Assembly (NCBI GenBank): GCA_026996855.1
Contig: JALWJZ010000027.1
Span: forward strand, 1 to 60,817
Source of the DNA: Anaerolineales bacterium
GTDB taxonomy: Bacteria > Chloroflexota > Anaerolineae > Anaerolineales > DRMV01
Reading direction: 5' to 3'
DNA: 60,817 nucleotides
In this document: one piece after another, positions 51,891 to 60,552 of the stretch
How positions within the stretch are numbered: the first letter of the stretch is position 1
How the letters are laid out: each line of letters opens with the position of its first letter
Notes under the pieces: model-generated
What the model was told of the DNA's origin: nothing
The model's input: the letters and a program-made list of their open reading frames with translations, nothing else
The model's database searches: none
Translations under genes and position numbers: made by a program

Positions 51891-54212
51891 TTGTTCCTGC
51901 GTTGGTTGGCTTTCGCTTTTTGGATGGCTCTGTTGGCCGCTTGTGGTTCGGACCGCCCGTCCATGACGCTCTCACCTGTTTTTGGGGAAACCGCATCGCC
52001 CGGTGCGTCTCCGTCGCCCGTGGCCCCGGTTGCCCCGGCTACTGAGACCGCGACCACGGCCCCACCCACGCAGGTCGTGCCCACGGCATGGCAGCGCACC
52101 AACCCCGGCGGGGGCGGCGCGTTTAACACCATCGGTGCCGGTCCTACGGGTATCATCCTGGTGGCCAGCGACCTGAGTGGCGTGTACCTTTCTCGCGACC
52201 GGGGCGCAACCTGGCAGCCCATTGGCGCCCAGCAGGGCCTTACGGTGACCCACGCCAGCGGGTTGGGCTTCGACCCTCAAGACCCCGATGTTCTCTACGT
52301 GGGCACGGAAGAGGGCCTTTTCCGTAGCCAGGACCAGGGCGTGACTTTCCGCCGGGTGCTGGATCACGGTTACATCACCCACATCGCGATGGCACCTTCG
52401 GACCCGGACATCGGATACCTGGCGCATCATTCCCGTTTCGATGTGGCCGATGCCACGGTCTACCGCACGCAGGACCGGGGCCGCACCTGGGAGCGGGTGA
52501 GCGGTCCTACCCTGCCCCAGGGCCTGCATGTGTTGGAACTCGAAGTGCACCCGGAGCGTCCGGATACCGTCTTTGCCCTGGCGGGAGAAGGGCGCTTCGC
52601 CTGCGGTCCCGCGGCCTTGTTCATGAGCACCGATGGCGGCCACACCTGGCAGCGACTGGCCGAAGAACTGGGCCAGGTGCTGGATGTAGCCCTGGACCCC
52701 GCCTTGCCCGACGGCCTTTTCCTTTCCACTTACGGCGATGTGTGGGACCCCGGCTATCGTTGCATTCAGGACGACCCGCAAGGGGGGTATGTGTACCACG
52801 GGGTGTTCGATGGCGAGAGTTGGACGTGGGAAGCCTGGAGCGACCAGGAGGATTTGGCCGCGCGCAACTGGCTCCTGTGGGCCGACGCCGATGACGACCA
52901 TGCGCTGCGGGTCATCGACCTGGATTATCCCGAAATCTGGGAAACCCGAGACCGGGGCGCGACCTGGCAACGCCTGGGCGACAAGTCGGAATGGGACTGG
53001 GGCTGGACCGGAGAGACCTTCGCCTACGGCACCAGTTTCAACGGCGATGCCAAGACCCTGGGGCGGGACCTGTCCGACCCGGATGCTCTGCTTTGGGCCG
53101 ATTCCCAGTTCGTATGGATCACGCGCGACGACGGCCGGACCTTCTTCCCCCTGCACACCCAAAAAGTGGGGCCGGGCCGATGGCGCTCCACCGGTGTGGA
53201 CAACATCGTGACCTACGACCTGGCCCTGGATGCCGACGGGAGGCACGTCTACCTGGCCATGACGGACATGGGCTGTTTCCGCAGTCCGGATCGAGGGGTA
53301 TCCTGGCAGATTTGCAACGACGTGGAGGCCTCGGGCTCCTGGGAGGGGTACGGCGGCAATGCCTTTACCGTGCTGGCCGACCCCGCGCGGCCGGGCCGGG
53401 TGTGGATGACCCTGGCCGAGGAAATCGACCTGCCCCATACCCTGTTGCACAGCACCGACCACGGTGCCACCTGGACCCCGGCGCGAGGTCTTCCAGAAGA
53501 AGGGATGCCTTCGGGGCTCAGCCTGGACCTCCACAGCCCCACGGAAACCCGTACCCTCTTCATCACCTGGGGTGGGGATGTGTACCGCAGCCAGGATGAT
53601 GGCCGTACCTGGCAGCGGGTGCTGGATTGCGGCGGGTGTCGCACCACCGCGGTGGACCCCCATGACGGGAGCCGGGTGTACGCCGGGGGCGAGGCGGGGC
53701 TTTGGCGGTCCACCCAGGGGGGCGAGCCGGGCACGTGGGAGGCCATCGGTTTGCCCAGTATGCAAGGCACTTTGGGGGATGCCTTTTGGGATACCTATTG
53801 GGAAGGGGTATCCGACGTCGAATTCGACCCCGAACAGCCGGGGCGTGTGTACGTCGCGGTGTTTGGCGAGGGCCGGGGCTTGTATCGCAGCGAGGATGGT
53901 GGCGAAACCTGGGAGCACGTGCTCGCAGATGCCTTTTTGTGGGATGTGCTGGTCGCCCCGTGGAACCCCCGGCACCTGTACATCGCTTCCAGTAGCGCCC
54001 TGCATTCCGGGGGCTATCATCCCGAGTCCCGCGGCGTGCGCTTCAGCCCCGACCGGGGGCGCACCTGGCAGGATTTCAACCAGGGGCTGGTGTGGCCCTT
54101 TGCCAAGGTGTTGCAGGCCATGCCTGCGTCGCCGCCTTTGTTGTGGGTGGGTTCTCCTGGTCTGGGGTATGCCTACCGAACGCCGGTGAGTGGAAACGCA
54201 ACCCCGCCCTGA
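51891..54212 (+). CDS. Asp-box (Vps10/sortilin-like) beta-propeller lipoprotein
   Basis: A 773-residue protein. The start is TTG at 51891, with GAAGGAGGG 7 bp upstream; this gives a proper lipoprotein signal (LAFAFWMALLAAC). A Pro/Thr linker follows to about 65. The rest contains about twelve Asp-box motifs of the form SxDxGxTW (for example SRDRGATW, STDGGHTW, SQDDGRTW, SEDGGETW), the mark of sialidase/Vps10-type beta-propellers, here probably ten-bladed. No sialidase catalytic residues are evident. A role in binding or cutting extracellular polymers is possible but unproven. Confidence 0.85.
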   Translation: MFLRWLAFAFWMALLAACGSDRPSMTLSPVFGETASPGASPSPVAPVAPATETATTAPPTQVVPTAWQRTNPGGGGAFNTIGAGPTGIILVASDLSGVYLSRDRGATWQPIGAQQGLTVTHASGLGFDPQDPDVLYVGTEEGLFRSQDQGVTFRRVLDHGYITHIAMAPSDPDIGYLAHHSRFDVADATVYRTQDRGRTWERVSGPTLPQGLHVLELEVHPERPDTVFALAGEGRFACGPAALFMSTDGGHTWQRLAEELGQVLDVALDPALPDGLFLSTYGDVWDPGYRCIQDDPQGGYVYHGVFDGESWTWEAWSDQEDLAARNWLLWADADDDHALRVIDLDYPEIWETRDRGATWQRLGDKSEWDWGWTGETFAYGTSFNGDAKTLGRDLSDPDALLWADSQFVWITRDDGRTFFPLHTQKVGPGRWRSTGVDNIVTYDLALDADGRHVYLAMTDMGCFRSPDRGVSWQICNDVEASGSWEGYGGNAFTVLADPARPGRVWMTLAEEIDLPHTLLHSTDHGATWTPARGLPEEGMPSGLSLDLHSPTETRTLFITWGGDVYRSQDDGRTWQRVLDCGGCRTTAVDPHDGSRVYAGGEAGLWRSTQGGEPGTWEAIGLPSMQGTLGDAFWDTYWEGVSDVEFDPEQPGRVYVAVFGEGRGLYRSEDGGETWEHVLADAFLWDVLVAPWNPRHLYIASSSALHSGGYHPESRGVRFSPDRGRTWQDFNQGLVWPFAKVLQAMPASPPLLWVGSPGLGYAYRTPVSGNATPP

Positions 54213-54430
54213 AGGGTGCCGGAAACGATTTTGGGGATGCCCATTTTTGCCTTGGAAAAGGCCCACCGACTGGTGTTCCCCGAAGTTGGTCTCTCAAGAA
54301 AACACGGGCTGTAGCCATGCGCCGCCTTTTGAGCCATCAAGGTGGGCGGCTTGCCCTTCAACGAAGGTTTTTGGGGGCTTAGCGTCCGATTTTTGAGCCG
54401 GTCCACGCCGTCTCAAAAGGAAAGACCCAG

Positions 54431-54455
54431 GGGACGCCGACGGGCGTCCCTTTTT
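54431..54455 (+). terminator. Rho-independent terminator
   Basis: GGGACGCC-GACG-GGCGTCCC followed by TTTTT. It lies 219 bp after the Asp-box gene. The 311-bp gap 54213-54523 shows no supported gene apart from this. Confidence 0.8.
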
Positions 54456-54523
54456 GGACTCCCGACGTTTTCCTGACGCTTCGTTTTTACCATGCGAGCA
54501 TCCCAATGCTTGAGGAGGTCCCT

Positions 54524-54850
54524 ATGTCCAAGAATCGCACGTTGTGGCTGGTACTGTCCGGTGTGGCGGCCGCGTGTCCGTCCTTCTTTTGTTGCCTGAT
54601 GGGCTTCACGACCCTGGCCGGTGCGACCACCTACGAGACCGAGTTCGGCGGAACCACCTCGACTGGCACCATGAACCCGGCCATGGGGTTGGTGTTCTTG
54701 TGCCTGGGCCTGCTGCCCTGGTTGCTTCCGGCCGGTGTATGGTTTTACACCCGCAAGCGGAATGGCGGCGGAGCGCCTCCGGCTGCCACGGGGGCGTCTT
54801 TTGCGCCCAAACCCGGCCAGCCGTATGCTTCGCCGTGGGAAGACGAATGA
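54524..54850 (+). CDS. Small membrane protein (108 aa)
   Basis: A 108-residue protein from the ATG at 54524 (GAGGAGGTCCCT). Two membrane segments lie at about 8-32 and 52-75. The first contains CPSFFCC. The loop between them is Thr/Gly-rich (TTYETEFGGTTSTGT). The tail is Ala/Pro-rich and polar. Family unknown. It precedes the M48 peptidase by 60 bp on the same strand. Confidence 0.65.
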   Translation: MSKNRTLWLVLSGVAAACPSFFCCLMGFTTLAGATTYETEFGGTTSTGTMNPAMGLVFLCLGLLPWLLPAGVWFYTRKRNGGGAPPAATGASFAPKPGQPYASPWEDE

Positions 54851-54910
54851 TGTCCGCCGTCGTCCGGGAAGCCGCCCGGACGACGTCCATTTCTCGAACG
54901 GAGGTGTTCC

Positions 54911-55999
54911 ATGGCCCTTGCTGCCGATTTGCGCACCTTTCCCGGGCTTTCCTACCGTGCCTTTCAGCACCCCCTGGACCGTGAGGCCCGCAAGGCCCTG
55001 GAGGCCATTCCTTTGGTGCCCCGCCTGGTGCGGAAGTGGTCCGAGTTGGTGACCGAGCGCTTTTTGCACATGAACCACATCGCCAACAACCTGCGGGTGA
55101 GCGAAACCCAATACCCCTCCCTGTACCGGCAGTTCGTGCGCATGGCTGAGGTGCTGGACATGCCCAAACTCCCGGCCCTGTACATCGAAACCTCGCCCAC
55201 CATCAACGCGTACGCGATGGGCATGGAAGATTACTTCGTGGTGGTGACCACGGGGTTGATGGAACTCCTCACCGAGGACGAAACCCTGGCCATCATCGGC
55301 CACGAATTGGGGCACATCAAGTGCGAGCACATGCTGTACCGCAATATGGTGGTGCTCATGTTCAAGTACGGCGCAGGCATCCTGGACGCGCTCATCCCCG
55401 GCATTGCCCAGTTCATGGTCGTCGGTTTCAAACTGGCCCTGCTGGAATGGAACCGGAAAGCCGAATTCTCCAGTGACCGGGCCGGTCTTTTGGCCACGCA
55501 AAAGCCCGAGGCCATCGCGGGCGCGCTTTCCAAACTCGCAGGCAGCCTGCGCTATGCCCAGGACGAAGAACTGAACATTCAGGCAGTGTACGAGCAGGCC
55601 GAGGATTTCGAGGAATGGGACGACGATTCTTTGTTCAACAAAATCATCAAACTCAACATGTTGCTGGAGCGGACCCATCCCTTCACCGTGATTCGGGTGA
55701 AGGAAATCCTGGACTGGGCCGAGTCGGACCAGTACAAGAGCATTCTCTCCGGGGATTATCGGGCCCTGGCCGAGGGCCTGTTGGCGCCGGAAGTGCAGAC
55801 CTCCGCCCAGGGCGGTTTGCCCACACCCACAGGCTTGGTCTGCCCCAAGTGCCGCACGGTGTGGCCTTCCAACATGGGCTTTTGTGGAAAGTGCGGCACC
55901 AGCCTGCGCCAGGCCCTGGTGATTTGCGGCGGCTGCGGCGACCCGGTGCAGCCGGGCGAACAGGTGTGCAACCGCTGCGGTCGGCCCCTGGTCGGGTGA
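54911..55999 (+). CDS. M48-family metallopeptidase with C-terminal zinc ribbons
   Basis: A 362-residue protein. HELGH at 131-135 with a downstream Glu (EFSSDRAG, near 184) is the M48 zinc site. One or two hydrophobic segments near 140-175 may sit in the membrane. The last ~60 residues contain CPKC, CGKC, CGGC and CNRC, two double zinc ribbons fused after a Gly/Pro linker. It resembles HtpX-like quality-control proteases but lacks the usual N-terminal membrane helices. ACGGAGGTG precedes the ATG. Confidence 0.87.
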   Translation: MALAADLRTFPGLSYRAFQHPLDREARKALEAIPLVPRLVRKWSELVTERFLHMNHIANNLRVSETQYPSLYRQFVRMAEVLDMPKLPALYIETSPTINAYAMGMEDYFVVVTTGLMELLTEDETLAIIGHELGHIKCEHMLYRNMVVLMFKYGAGILDALIPGIAQFMVVGFKLALLEWNRKAEFSSDRAGLLATQKPEAIAGALSKLAGSLRYAQDEELNIQAVYEQAEDFEEWDDDSLFNKIIKLNMLLERTHPFTVIRVKEILDWAESDQYKSILSGDYRALAEGLLAPEVQTSAQGGLPTPTGLVCPKCRTVWPSNMGFCGKCGTSLRQALVICGGCGDPVQPGEQVCNRCGRPLVG

Positions 56000-56091
56000 T
56001 GCCAGGAAGGGGAACGCACCCCCAGCGAGCCTCGTTCGGGAGTCAGAGGGAGGCCCTGGGCTGTGTCGTCGGACGTTTTTGAGGAGGATCG

Positions 56092-56649
56092 ATGAATCGA
56101 AAGGGTGGGAACCTCTTATGGCTGTTGGCCGGAATGGGTGGGGCGGTGTTTCTGTGTGCGTGCCTTCTGGTGGCCGGGGCCTTTGCCTTGCTCCTGGCTT
56201 TCGGGGAGGTATCTGCCGAGCCTGGGGCGTCGTCGAATACGGGGACGGTTTTATCAACGCCTGCCCCTCGGCGGCCTTCTCCGTCTACGCCCTTTGCCGG
56301 CGCGCCGTTTCCAACCAATCTTCCGCCGCAGGATGAACCGGTGGACGAAGGGGCCTTTTGGGCTTCCCTGCCCCGCCCGCCGGACGAAACGCCCCTGCCC
56401 GTGACCGAGGGGGTGGACATGGCCTATGGCACGGCCCTGTCGCCGAACCAGGTCCTGAAGATGTACGCCGCGTGGCTGAAGGAGCGGGGGTGGCAACCCG
56501 TTCCCCCAGAGGCCGTGCCGGCGTTGGCCCTGCCTCAAGATGCCACGGTGCAGGTGTGGCGCAAGGGAGATGCCTTCTTCGCGGTGGTGGCGCGGCAGCA
56601 GGAAGACGCCCAGGGGACGCGGGTCGAGTTGTTGCTGCGGAGGGAGTGA
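56092..56649 (+). CDS. Membrane-anchored protein of unknown function (185 aa)
   Basis: A 185-residue protein. One strong hydrophobic segment (about 8-42) anchors it, followed by a Ser/Thr/Pro linker (to about 78). The folded C-terminal part (about 95-185) looks like a small alpha/beta domain (LSPNQVLKMYAAWLKERGWQ and QVWRKGDAFFAVVARQ). No family recognised. GAGGAGGATCG precedes the ATG. It is convergent with the arrestin-like gene. Confidence 0.65.
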   Translation: MNRKGGNLLWLLAGMGGAVFLCACLLVAGAFALLLAFGEVSAEPGASSNTGTVLSTPAPRRPSPSTPFAGAPFPTNLPPQDEPVDEGAFWASLPRPPDETPLPVTEGVDMAYGTALSPNQVLKMYAAWLKERGWQPVPPEAVPALALPQDATVQVWRKGDAFFAVVARQQEDAQGTRVELLLRRE

Positions 56650-56675
56650 ACCGATGGGGCAATCGACCCCAAATC

Positions 56676-57578
56676 CTATCGCCCGTTGTACAGGAAGATT
56701 TCCTGGGTCACCGTGGGGTCACGACGCAAGGCGCGGTCCAGCCGGGCATGGAGGTACCAGGAGATGCGTCCCCCAGGGCCGCAATGCCCGCAGGTGGGGC
56801 GGCCTTGGGGCAGGGGAATGCGAAAGGCATAGCGCTGTTCCCGGCCAGCGTGCAGCGTTCCCGGCCCCGCCAGGTCCGCCTGGTGAACCGTTTCCCAGAA
56901 TTCCGCGTCAGGGGCATCGTCGAAGACGCTGTCGTAGGGGATGCGCTCGTGCACCCGCAGGAGCACCTGCACGCCCCGCACCTCCAAGTCCTCGCGCGGG
57001 CGGATGACCACCTGCCCTTCCAGGACCTCCCCTTCCACGAATTCCAGCCCGGGCAGGTGAAAACGCAAGTCCGCGAGATGGGGTTGGGAGGGTTCGCCGA
57101 ACACGCCCGGTTCAGCGTAACGGCCCGGCGGCGGTACCACCAAACGAACCGGCGCCCGGTATTCTTCGTCGGGAAGCATGGGCCGGTCGGCCACCACCTT
57201 GAGGTACCATCGGGCCTGGCAGATGCGGCCCTCATGGGCTGGAGGAAGCACATCGGGAATGCGCAACTGCCCTTCGAAGGTTTGTTGGAAGTCGGAAGGC
57301 AGTTTCGACGGCAGGGGAAGGTCGGCCTGCACCGCCCAGCGCTCGCTTTCTTTCCACATCAGACGGTAGTCCACGGTGCCGTCCTCTTCTTCCCACTCTT
57401 CCGGGTAACGGAAGCGTTGCCAGAACACCAGGCCGATGCGAATGCCCCGCAATTTGGGGCGGCCCTTCATACGGACGTGGACGCGGGCGGGCAGGGCATC
57501 ACCGGGCCGATACGCGCGGTTTTGATCCCATGCCACCTCCAAGGACACACGACCGGGTCTCAGAAAACCGAAAACCAT
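56676..57578 (-). CDS. Arrestin-like / Spo0M-type protein
   Basis: A 300-residue all-beta protein from the ATG at 57578 (AGGAGC upstream). The opening VSLEVAWDQNRAYRPGDALPARVHV is the first arrestin-like strand pair with the usual 'Y-x-PG-D' turn. The second half begins at FVEGEVLEGQVVIRPREDLEVRGVQVLL, a second such domain. Proteins of this shape (SpoOM, Vps26/arrestin fold) bind other proteins and are thought to act in stress control; function here is not known. A CxxC (CGHC) occurs near residue 268. Confidence 0.65.
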   Translation of the reverse strand: MVFGFLRPGRVSLEVAWDQNRAYRPGDALPARVHVRMKGRPKLRGIRIGLVFWQRFRYPEEWEEEDGTVDYRLMWKESERWAVQADLPLPSKLPSDFQQTFEGQLRIPDVLPPAHEGRICQARWYLKVVADRPMLPDEEYRAPVRLVVPPPGRYAEPGVFGEPSQPHLADLRFHLPGLEFVEGEVLEGQVVIRPREDLEVRGVQVLLRVHERIPYDSVFDDAPDAEFWETVHQADLAGPGTLHAGREQRYAFRIPLPQGRPTCGHCGPGGRISWYLHARLDRALRRDPTVTQEIFLYNGR

Positions 57579-57689
57579 TGTGCTGCTCCTGGATAGGGAT
57601 AGGCATCCAAACCCGAGAAGGGGTTTCGATACCTTTGAGGGGAATTGGAAAGGAGTTGGTGTTCCATAAGCGAATGATTGTTCGGTCGT

Positions 57690-57720
57690 TTGACTGGAGG
57701 AAGGGCTTGTGTAGTATAAT
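57690..57720 (+). promoter_or_regulatory. Promoter of the repeat-containing secreted protein
   Basis: TTGACT and TATAAT are separated by 19 bp, longer than ideal, 60 bp upstream of the ATG at 57780. Both boxes are near consensus. Confidence 0.55.
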
Positions 57721-57779
57721 GAAGATACCACACAATGATTCGTTCGTTTTGGTATTCGATTGTGGAGGAGGGTCGAACC

Positions 57780-58478
57780 ATGAAGCGCCTGGGATTGCTG
57801 TTGTTGGTGGTGTTTGGCTTGTTGACCGTGGCTTACACTGGCTTCCCCACGTTCACTATCAAGAAGGTGAAACGCAATCACTCGGTGGAGATTTACCCCA
57901 TCAATTTCCCTCCCAACGATACCTTCATCGTGCGCATGGGGCCGATGGGCACTCGGGGCATCGGTGGGTATGTGGTGGCCACGGTGACCACGGATGCCGG
58001 CGGTAATTTGAGCAAAACCGTGTATCCCATCCACCCCAACCTGTGGGGCCTGCCGCGCATCGCCATCCGCCTGGAAAGCCCCATCACTGGGTACTATGCA
58101 TACAACTGGTTTTACAACACCACGACCAACGGCGCTCCGGCCACCCCGCCTCCGAGCGGGTGTATTTACCGTGGGTTCCCCTTCTTCTTCATCCGTTCCG
58201 TGGTGAAGGACACCTCGGTCACCATTTCGCCTCACAACTTCCCCTGCAACGACACCTTCTTGGTTCGTATGAACCTGATGGGCACCCGAGGTGAGGGGGG
58301 CATTGTGGTGGCCACGGTGACCACGGACGACCAAGGGAACCTGAGCCAGATTACCTTTGACATCCCCGAGGCTTTGAAAGGGCAACGGCGCATTGCCATC
58401 CGCCTGGAAAGCCCCACCACGGGCTATTACGCCTACAACTGGTTCTACAACAACACGGCCACGGTGGACGTGCCGTGA
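57780..58478 (+). CDS. Secreted protein of two ~90-residue repeats
   Basis: A 232-residue protein from the ATG at 57780 (GGAGGAGGGTCG). A signal peptide spans about 1-20. Two similar domains follow (about 22-115 and 132-228). Each has the order I-x2-V, NFPxNDTF, V-R-M-x2-MGTRG, GG-x-VVATVTTD, GNLS, RIAIRLESP, TGYYAYNWFYN. The repeats are roughly 60% identical by eye. The conserved Asp/Asn and aromatic ladder suggests a beta-sandwich repeat exposed outside the cell. I do not recognise a named function; a single Cys lies in each inter-repeat and second-repeat position (CIYRG, FPCND). Confidence 0.75.
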   Translation: MKRLGLLLLVVFGLLTVAYTGFPTFTIKKVKRNHSVEIYPINFPPNDTFIVRMGPMGTRGIGGYVVATVTTDAGGNLSKTVYPIHPNLWGLPRIAIRLESPITGYYAYNWFYNTTTNGAPATPPPSGCIYRGFPFFFIRSVVKDTSVTISPHNFPCNDTFLVRMNLMGTRGEGGIVVATVTTDDQGNLSQITFDIPEALKGQRRIAIRLESPTTGYYAYNWFYNNTATVDVP

Positions 58479-58530
58479 AAGCAAAAGGGGAAGGTGCACC
58501 AGGTGCGCCCCCTTTTTCGTTCAAAAGAGC

Positions 58531-58564
58531 AAAGCGAAAGGGTGCAAACGCGCCCTTTCGCTTT
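58531..58564. terminator. Bidirectional terminator
   Basis: A perfect 12-bp stem AAAGCGAAAGGG / CCCTTTCGCTTT with a 10-nt loop lies directly beside the transaldolase stop. A second hairpin (AAAAGGGG / CCCCTTTT, 58483-58516) precedes it and serves the plus-strand gene. Confidence 0.85.
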
Positions 58565-59224
58565 TCATTTACCCGTTTCCTGGAGTTTACGCCAATCGGC
58601 CAGGAAGCGCTCCAGGCCCCGGTCCGTCAGGGGGTGCTGAAGTGCTTTGCGTAGCACAGCCGGCGGACAGGTGGCAATGTGCGCGCCCGCCTTGGCTGCC
58701 TCGGTGATGTGCCGGGGATGGCGAATGGACGCGGCCAGAATCTGGGTGGTGATGTTCGGGTCGTTGCGGAAGATTTCGGCAATTTCTCGAATGAGGGTCA
58801 TCCCCTCCCAGGAGATGTCGTCGATGCGCCCGATGAAGGGGCTGACGAAATAGGCCCCGGCCAGCGCGGCAAACAGGGCCTGGTTGGCGTTGAAAATCAG
58901 GGTCATGTTGACTTTGATGCCCTCCTGGGCCAACTGCCGGGTGGCGATGAGACCATCCTCCGTCATGGGGATTTTCACCACCACGTGCTTGTGCCAGGAG
59001 GCGTACTCCCGGGCTTCGCGAATCATGCCTTCCGCGTCGGTGGATACCACTTCCATGCTCACCGGCCCCTGCACCAGGTCGCAAATTTGAACGATGACGT
59101 CCTTCACGTTGGTGGCCGCAGCCCGGGCCAACAAGGTGGGGTTGGTGGTCACACCGGAGATGATGCCCCATTGGTGAATTTCACGAATTTCGTCCAAAAC
59201 CGCCGTATCCACGAACAACCGCAT
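58565..59224 (-). CDS. Transaldolase / fructose-6-phosphate aldolase family
   Basis: A 219-residue protein, the short subfamily of class I aldolases. It starts [16 protein letters not shown] and has [10 protein letters not shown] near 24. Lys84 in [11 protein letters not shown] forms the Schiff base, and [11 protein letters not shown] is also conserved. It moves a dihydroxyacetone unit between sugar phosphates, or splits fructose-6-phosphate. The products link to the glycerol/dihydroxyacetone operon, which is 8 kb away, so this is only a metabolic link. GGGAGGCAGGCC precedes the ATG. Confidence 0.92.
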   Translation of the reverse strand: MRLFVDTAVLDEIREIHQWGIISGVTTNPTLLARAAATNVKDVIVQICDLVQGPVSMEVVSTDAEGMIREAREYASWHKHVVVKIPMTEDGLIATRQLAQEGIKVNMTLIFNANQALFAALAGAYFVSPFIGRIDDISWEGMTLIREIAEIFRNDPNITTQILAASIRHPRHITEAAKAGAHIATCPPAVLRKALQHPLTDRGLERFLADWRKLQETGK

Positions 59225-59352
59225 GGCCTGCCTCCCAATGTTCGAGGTTGGTTCGATTTTACACGAAACCGGACAGGGACCGGAACCGTTTGGGTGTACA
59301 ATGCCGGGGATGTGCAGCCGTGGACGAAGTTGCACGCGGGAGGCGGGTAACG

Positions 59353-60036
59353 ATGAATGCGGAGCCCCCCTTTGCGTTACCGGAAGCGGGAATCACCGTG
59401 GTGCTGCTGCGGCATGGGGAATCCCAGGCCAACGTGCTGGATGTGCGTCAGGGCCAGGGCCAGTCGCCTTTGACCTCTCGCGGGTTGCACCAGGCCTGGG
59501 AGCAGGCCCGGCGCTGGAGGGCCTGGGGATGGCGGTTCCGACGGATTCTCACCAGTCCGTTGCACCGGGCTTTTCACACCGCGTGGGTCTTTGCCCGGGT
59601 GTTGGAAGTGGGCGACATCGACGTGCTCGACTTGCTCCAGGAGCGCCTTTTGGGAGGGCATTGGTTCCGTCCCACGGCTTTGGCTCTGGAAGAGGAACGG
59701 CGACGTGCACCGGTGCGCGATCGATTTGCTCCGGCCGGGGGGGCTCCCCCGGGGGAAAGCCCTTGGGACCTGTATTTGCGGGCGCTGCGGGTGCGTGCCT
59801 TGCTGGAAGGGTTGAGTCCAGGACGGTATTTGGTGGTGGCGCATGGTGTGTTGCTCAATATGCTGACCCGCGCCATGTTGGGCCTTGCCCCCACCCGGGA
59901 TTTTGGCGGACCGCGGGTCAAATTCGTCAACCTGAGTTACATGGTGTGGCACCGCGGCCCATGGCGGGGTTCCTGGACCTGGCTCGCGGCCATCGCCCCG
60001 GAATCCGTTCCTGGTTCGGATGTTCAGCCCGACTGA
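59353..60036 (+). CDS. Histidine phosphatase family protein
   Basis: A 227-residue protein. The catalytic [10 protein letters not shown] begins at residue 18 (RHG at 20-22), and the second His is in [10 protein letters not shown] near 175. [13 protein letters not shown] matches the phosphate pocket. The family includes phosphoglycerate mutases, phosphatases of sugar phosphates and cobalamin-pathway enzymes; the substrate is not predicted here. It starts 128 bp from the divergent transaldolase gene. Confidence 0.88.
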   Translation: MNAEPPFALPEAGITVVLLRHGESQANVLDVRQGQGQSPLTSRGLHQAWEQARRWRAWGWRFRRILTSPLHRAFHTAWVFARVLEVGDIDVLDLLQERLLGGHWFRPTALALEEERRRAPVRDRFAPAGGAPPGESPWDLYLRALRVRALLEGLSPGRYLVVAHGVLLNMLTRAMLGLAPTRDFGGPRVKFVNLSYMVWHRGPWRGSWTWLAAIAPESVPGSDVQPD

Positions 60037-60132
60037 CGTGATGTTCTCTGTGTCCTCTGTTGGGGCGTTCCCAAAGCGGCATCCAGGCGCTGTACTTCGG
60101 GGAAAACCGCGACAGTGCGGATGTCTTGCTTG

Positions 60133-60168
60133 CCTCAAATCCTGGCAGGGGGCCTTCAGGATTTGAGG
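60133..60168. repeat. Inverted repeat in the terminal intergenic region
   Basis: Perfect 12-bp arms CCTCAAATCCTG / CAGGATTTGAGG with a 12-nt G-rich loop lie 97 bp after the phosphatase gene. No T-run follows. It may be a terminator or a folded element. Confidence 0.55.
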
Positions 60169-60225
60169 CCTACCCTCCTTATGGTTGCCGGAACGAGGCC
60201 CGGTGTCTCCCCCATCTTTAGGTTT

Positions 60226-60346
60226 CACACAGAGGCACGGAGGACACGGAGTATCTGTTGGAGAAGGCCAGAACTTCCTCTGTGTTCTTTGTGCCTTCCG
60301 CGAGAAAATGGGACGGTCTTTGCCGCTTCCATCCGATCTCGAAAGA
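60226..60346. repeat. Interspersed intergenic repeat, copy B
   Basis: About 120 bp, the most diverged of three copies. It shares ACACAGAGGCACGGAGGACA-type and TCTGTGTTCTTTGTG words with copies A and C, and the CGAGAAAATG block. Confidence 0.65.
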
Positions 60347-60350
60347 GTGT

Positions 60351-60394
60351 GGCGGGGGGAACCCGGCCTGTCCGGTGAGGAGGCATGGGGCCAG
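60351..60394. repeat. Partial copy of the 99-bp tandem unit
   Basis: 44 bp matching the middle of the 99-bp unit (GGGGGAACCCGGCCTGTCCG, then GGCATGGGGCC). It lies between interspersed copies B and C. Confidence 0.7.
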
Positions 60395-60420
60395 GCGTTT
60401 TGCATGCTCTAACAAGTACG

Positions 60421-60550
60421 CACACAGAGCCACGGAGAACACGGAGTATTCGCTGGAGAAGACAAAAGGCAAAATTTTCTCTGTGTTCTCTGTGTCTCCG
60501 TGAGAAAATGCGATGGTTTTTGCCGTTTTTATTGGATTTTGAAAAATGCG
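60421..60550. repeat. Interspersed intergenic repeat, copy C
   Basis: About 130 bp, closest to copy A at 32246-32370. It ends at TTGGATTTTGAAAAATGCG, directly before the tandem array. Confidence 0.78.
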
Positions 60551-60552
60551 TG

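Noticed and set aside
51972-54266. A 764-codon minus-strand frame opposite the Asp-box lipoprotein
   Set aside because: Gly/His/Arg/Gln-rich mirror frame with no signal or domain.
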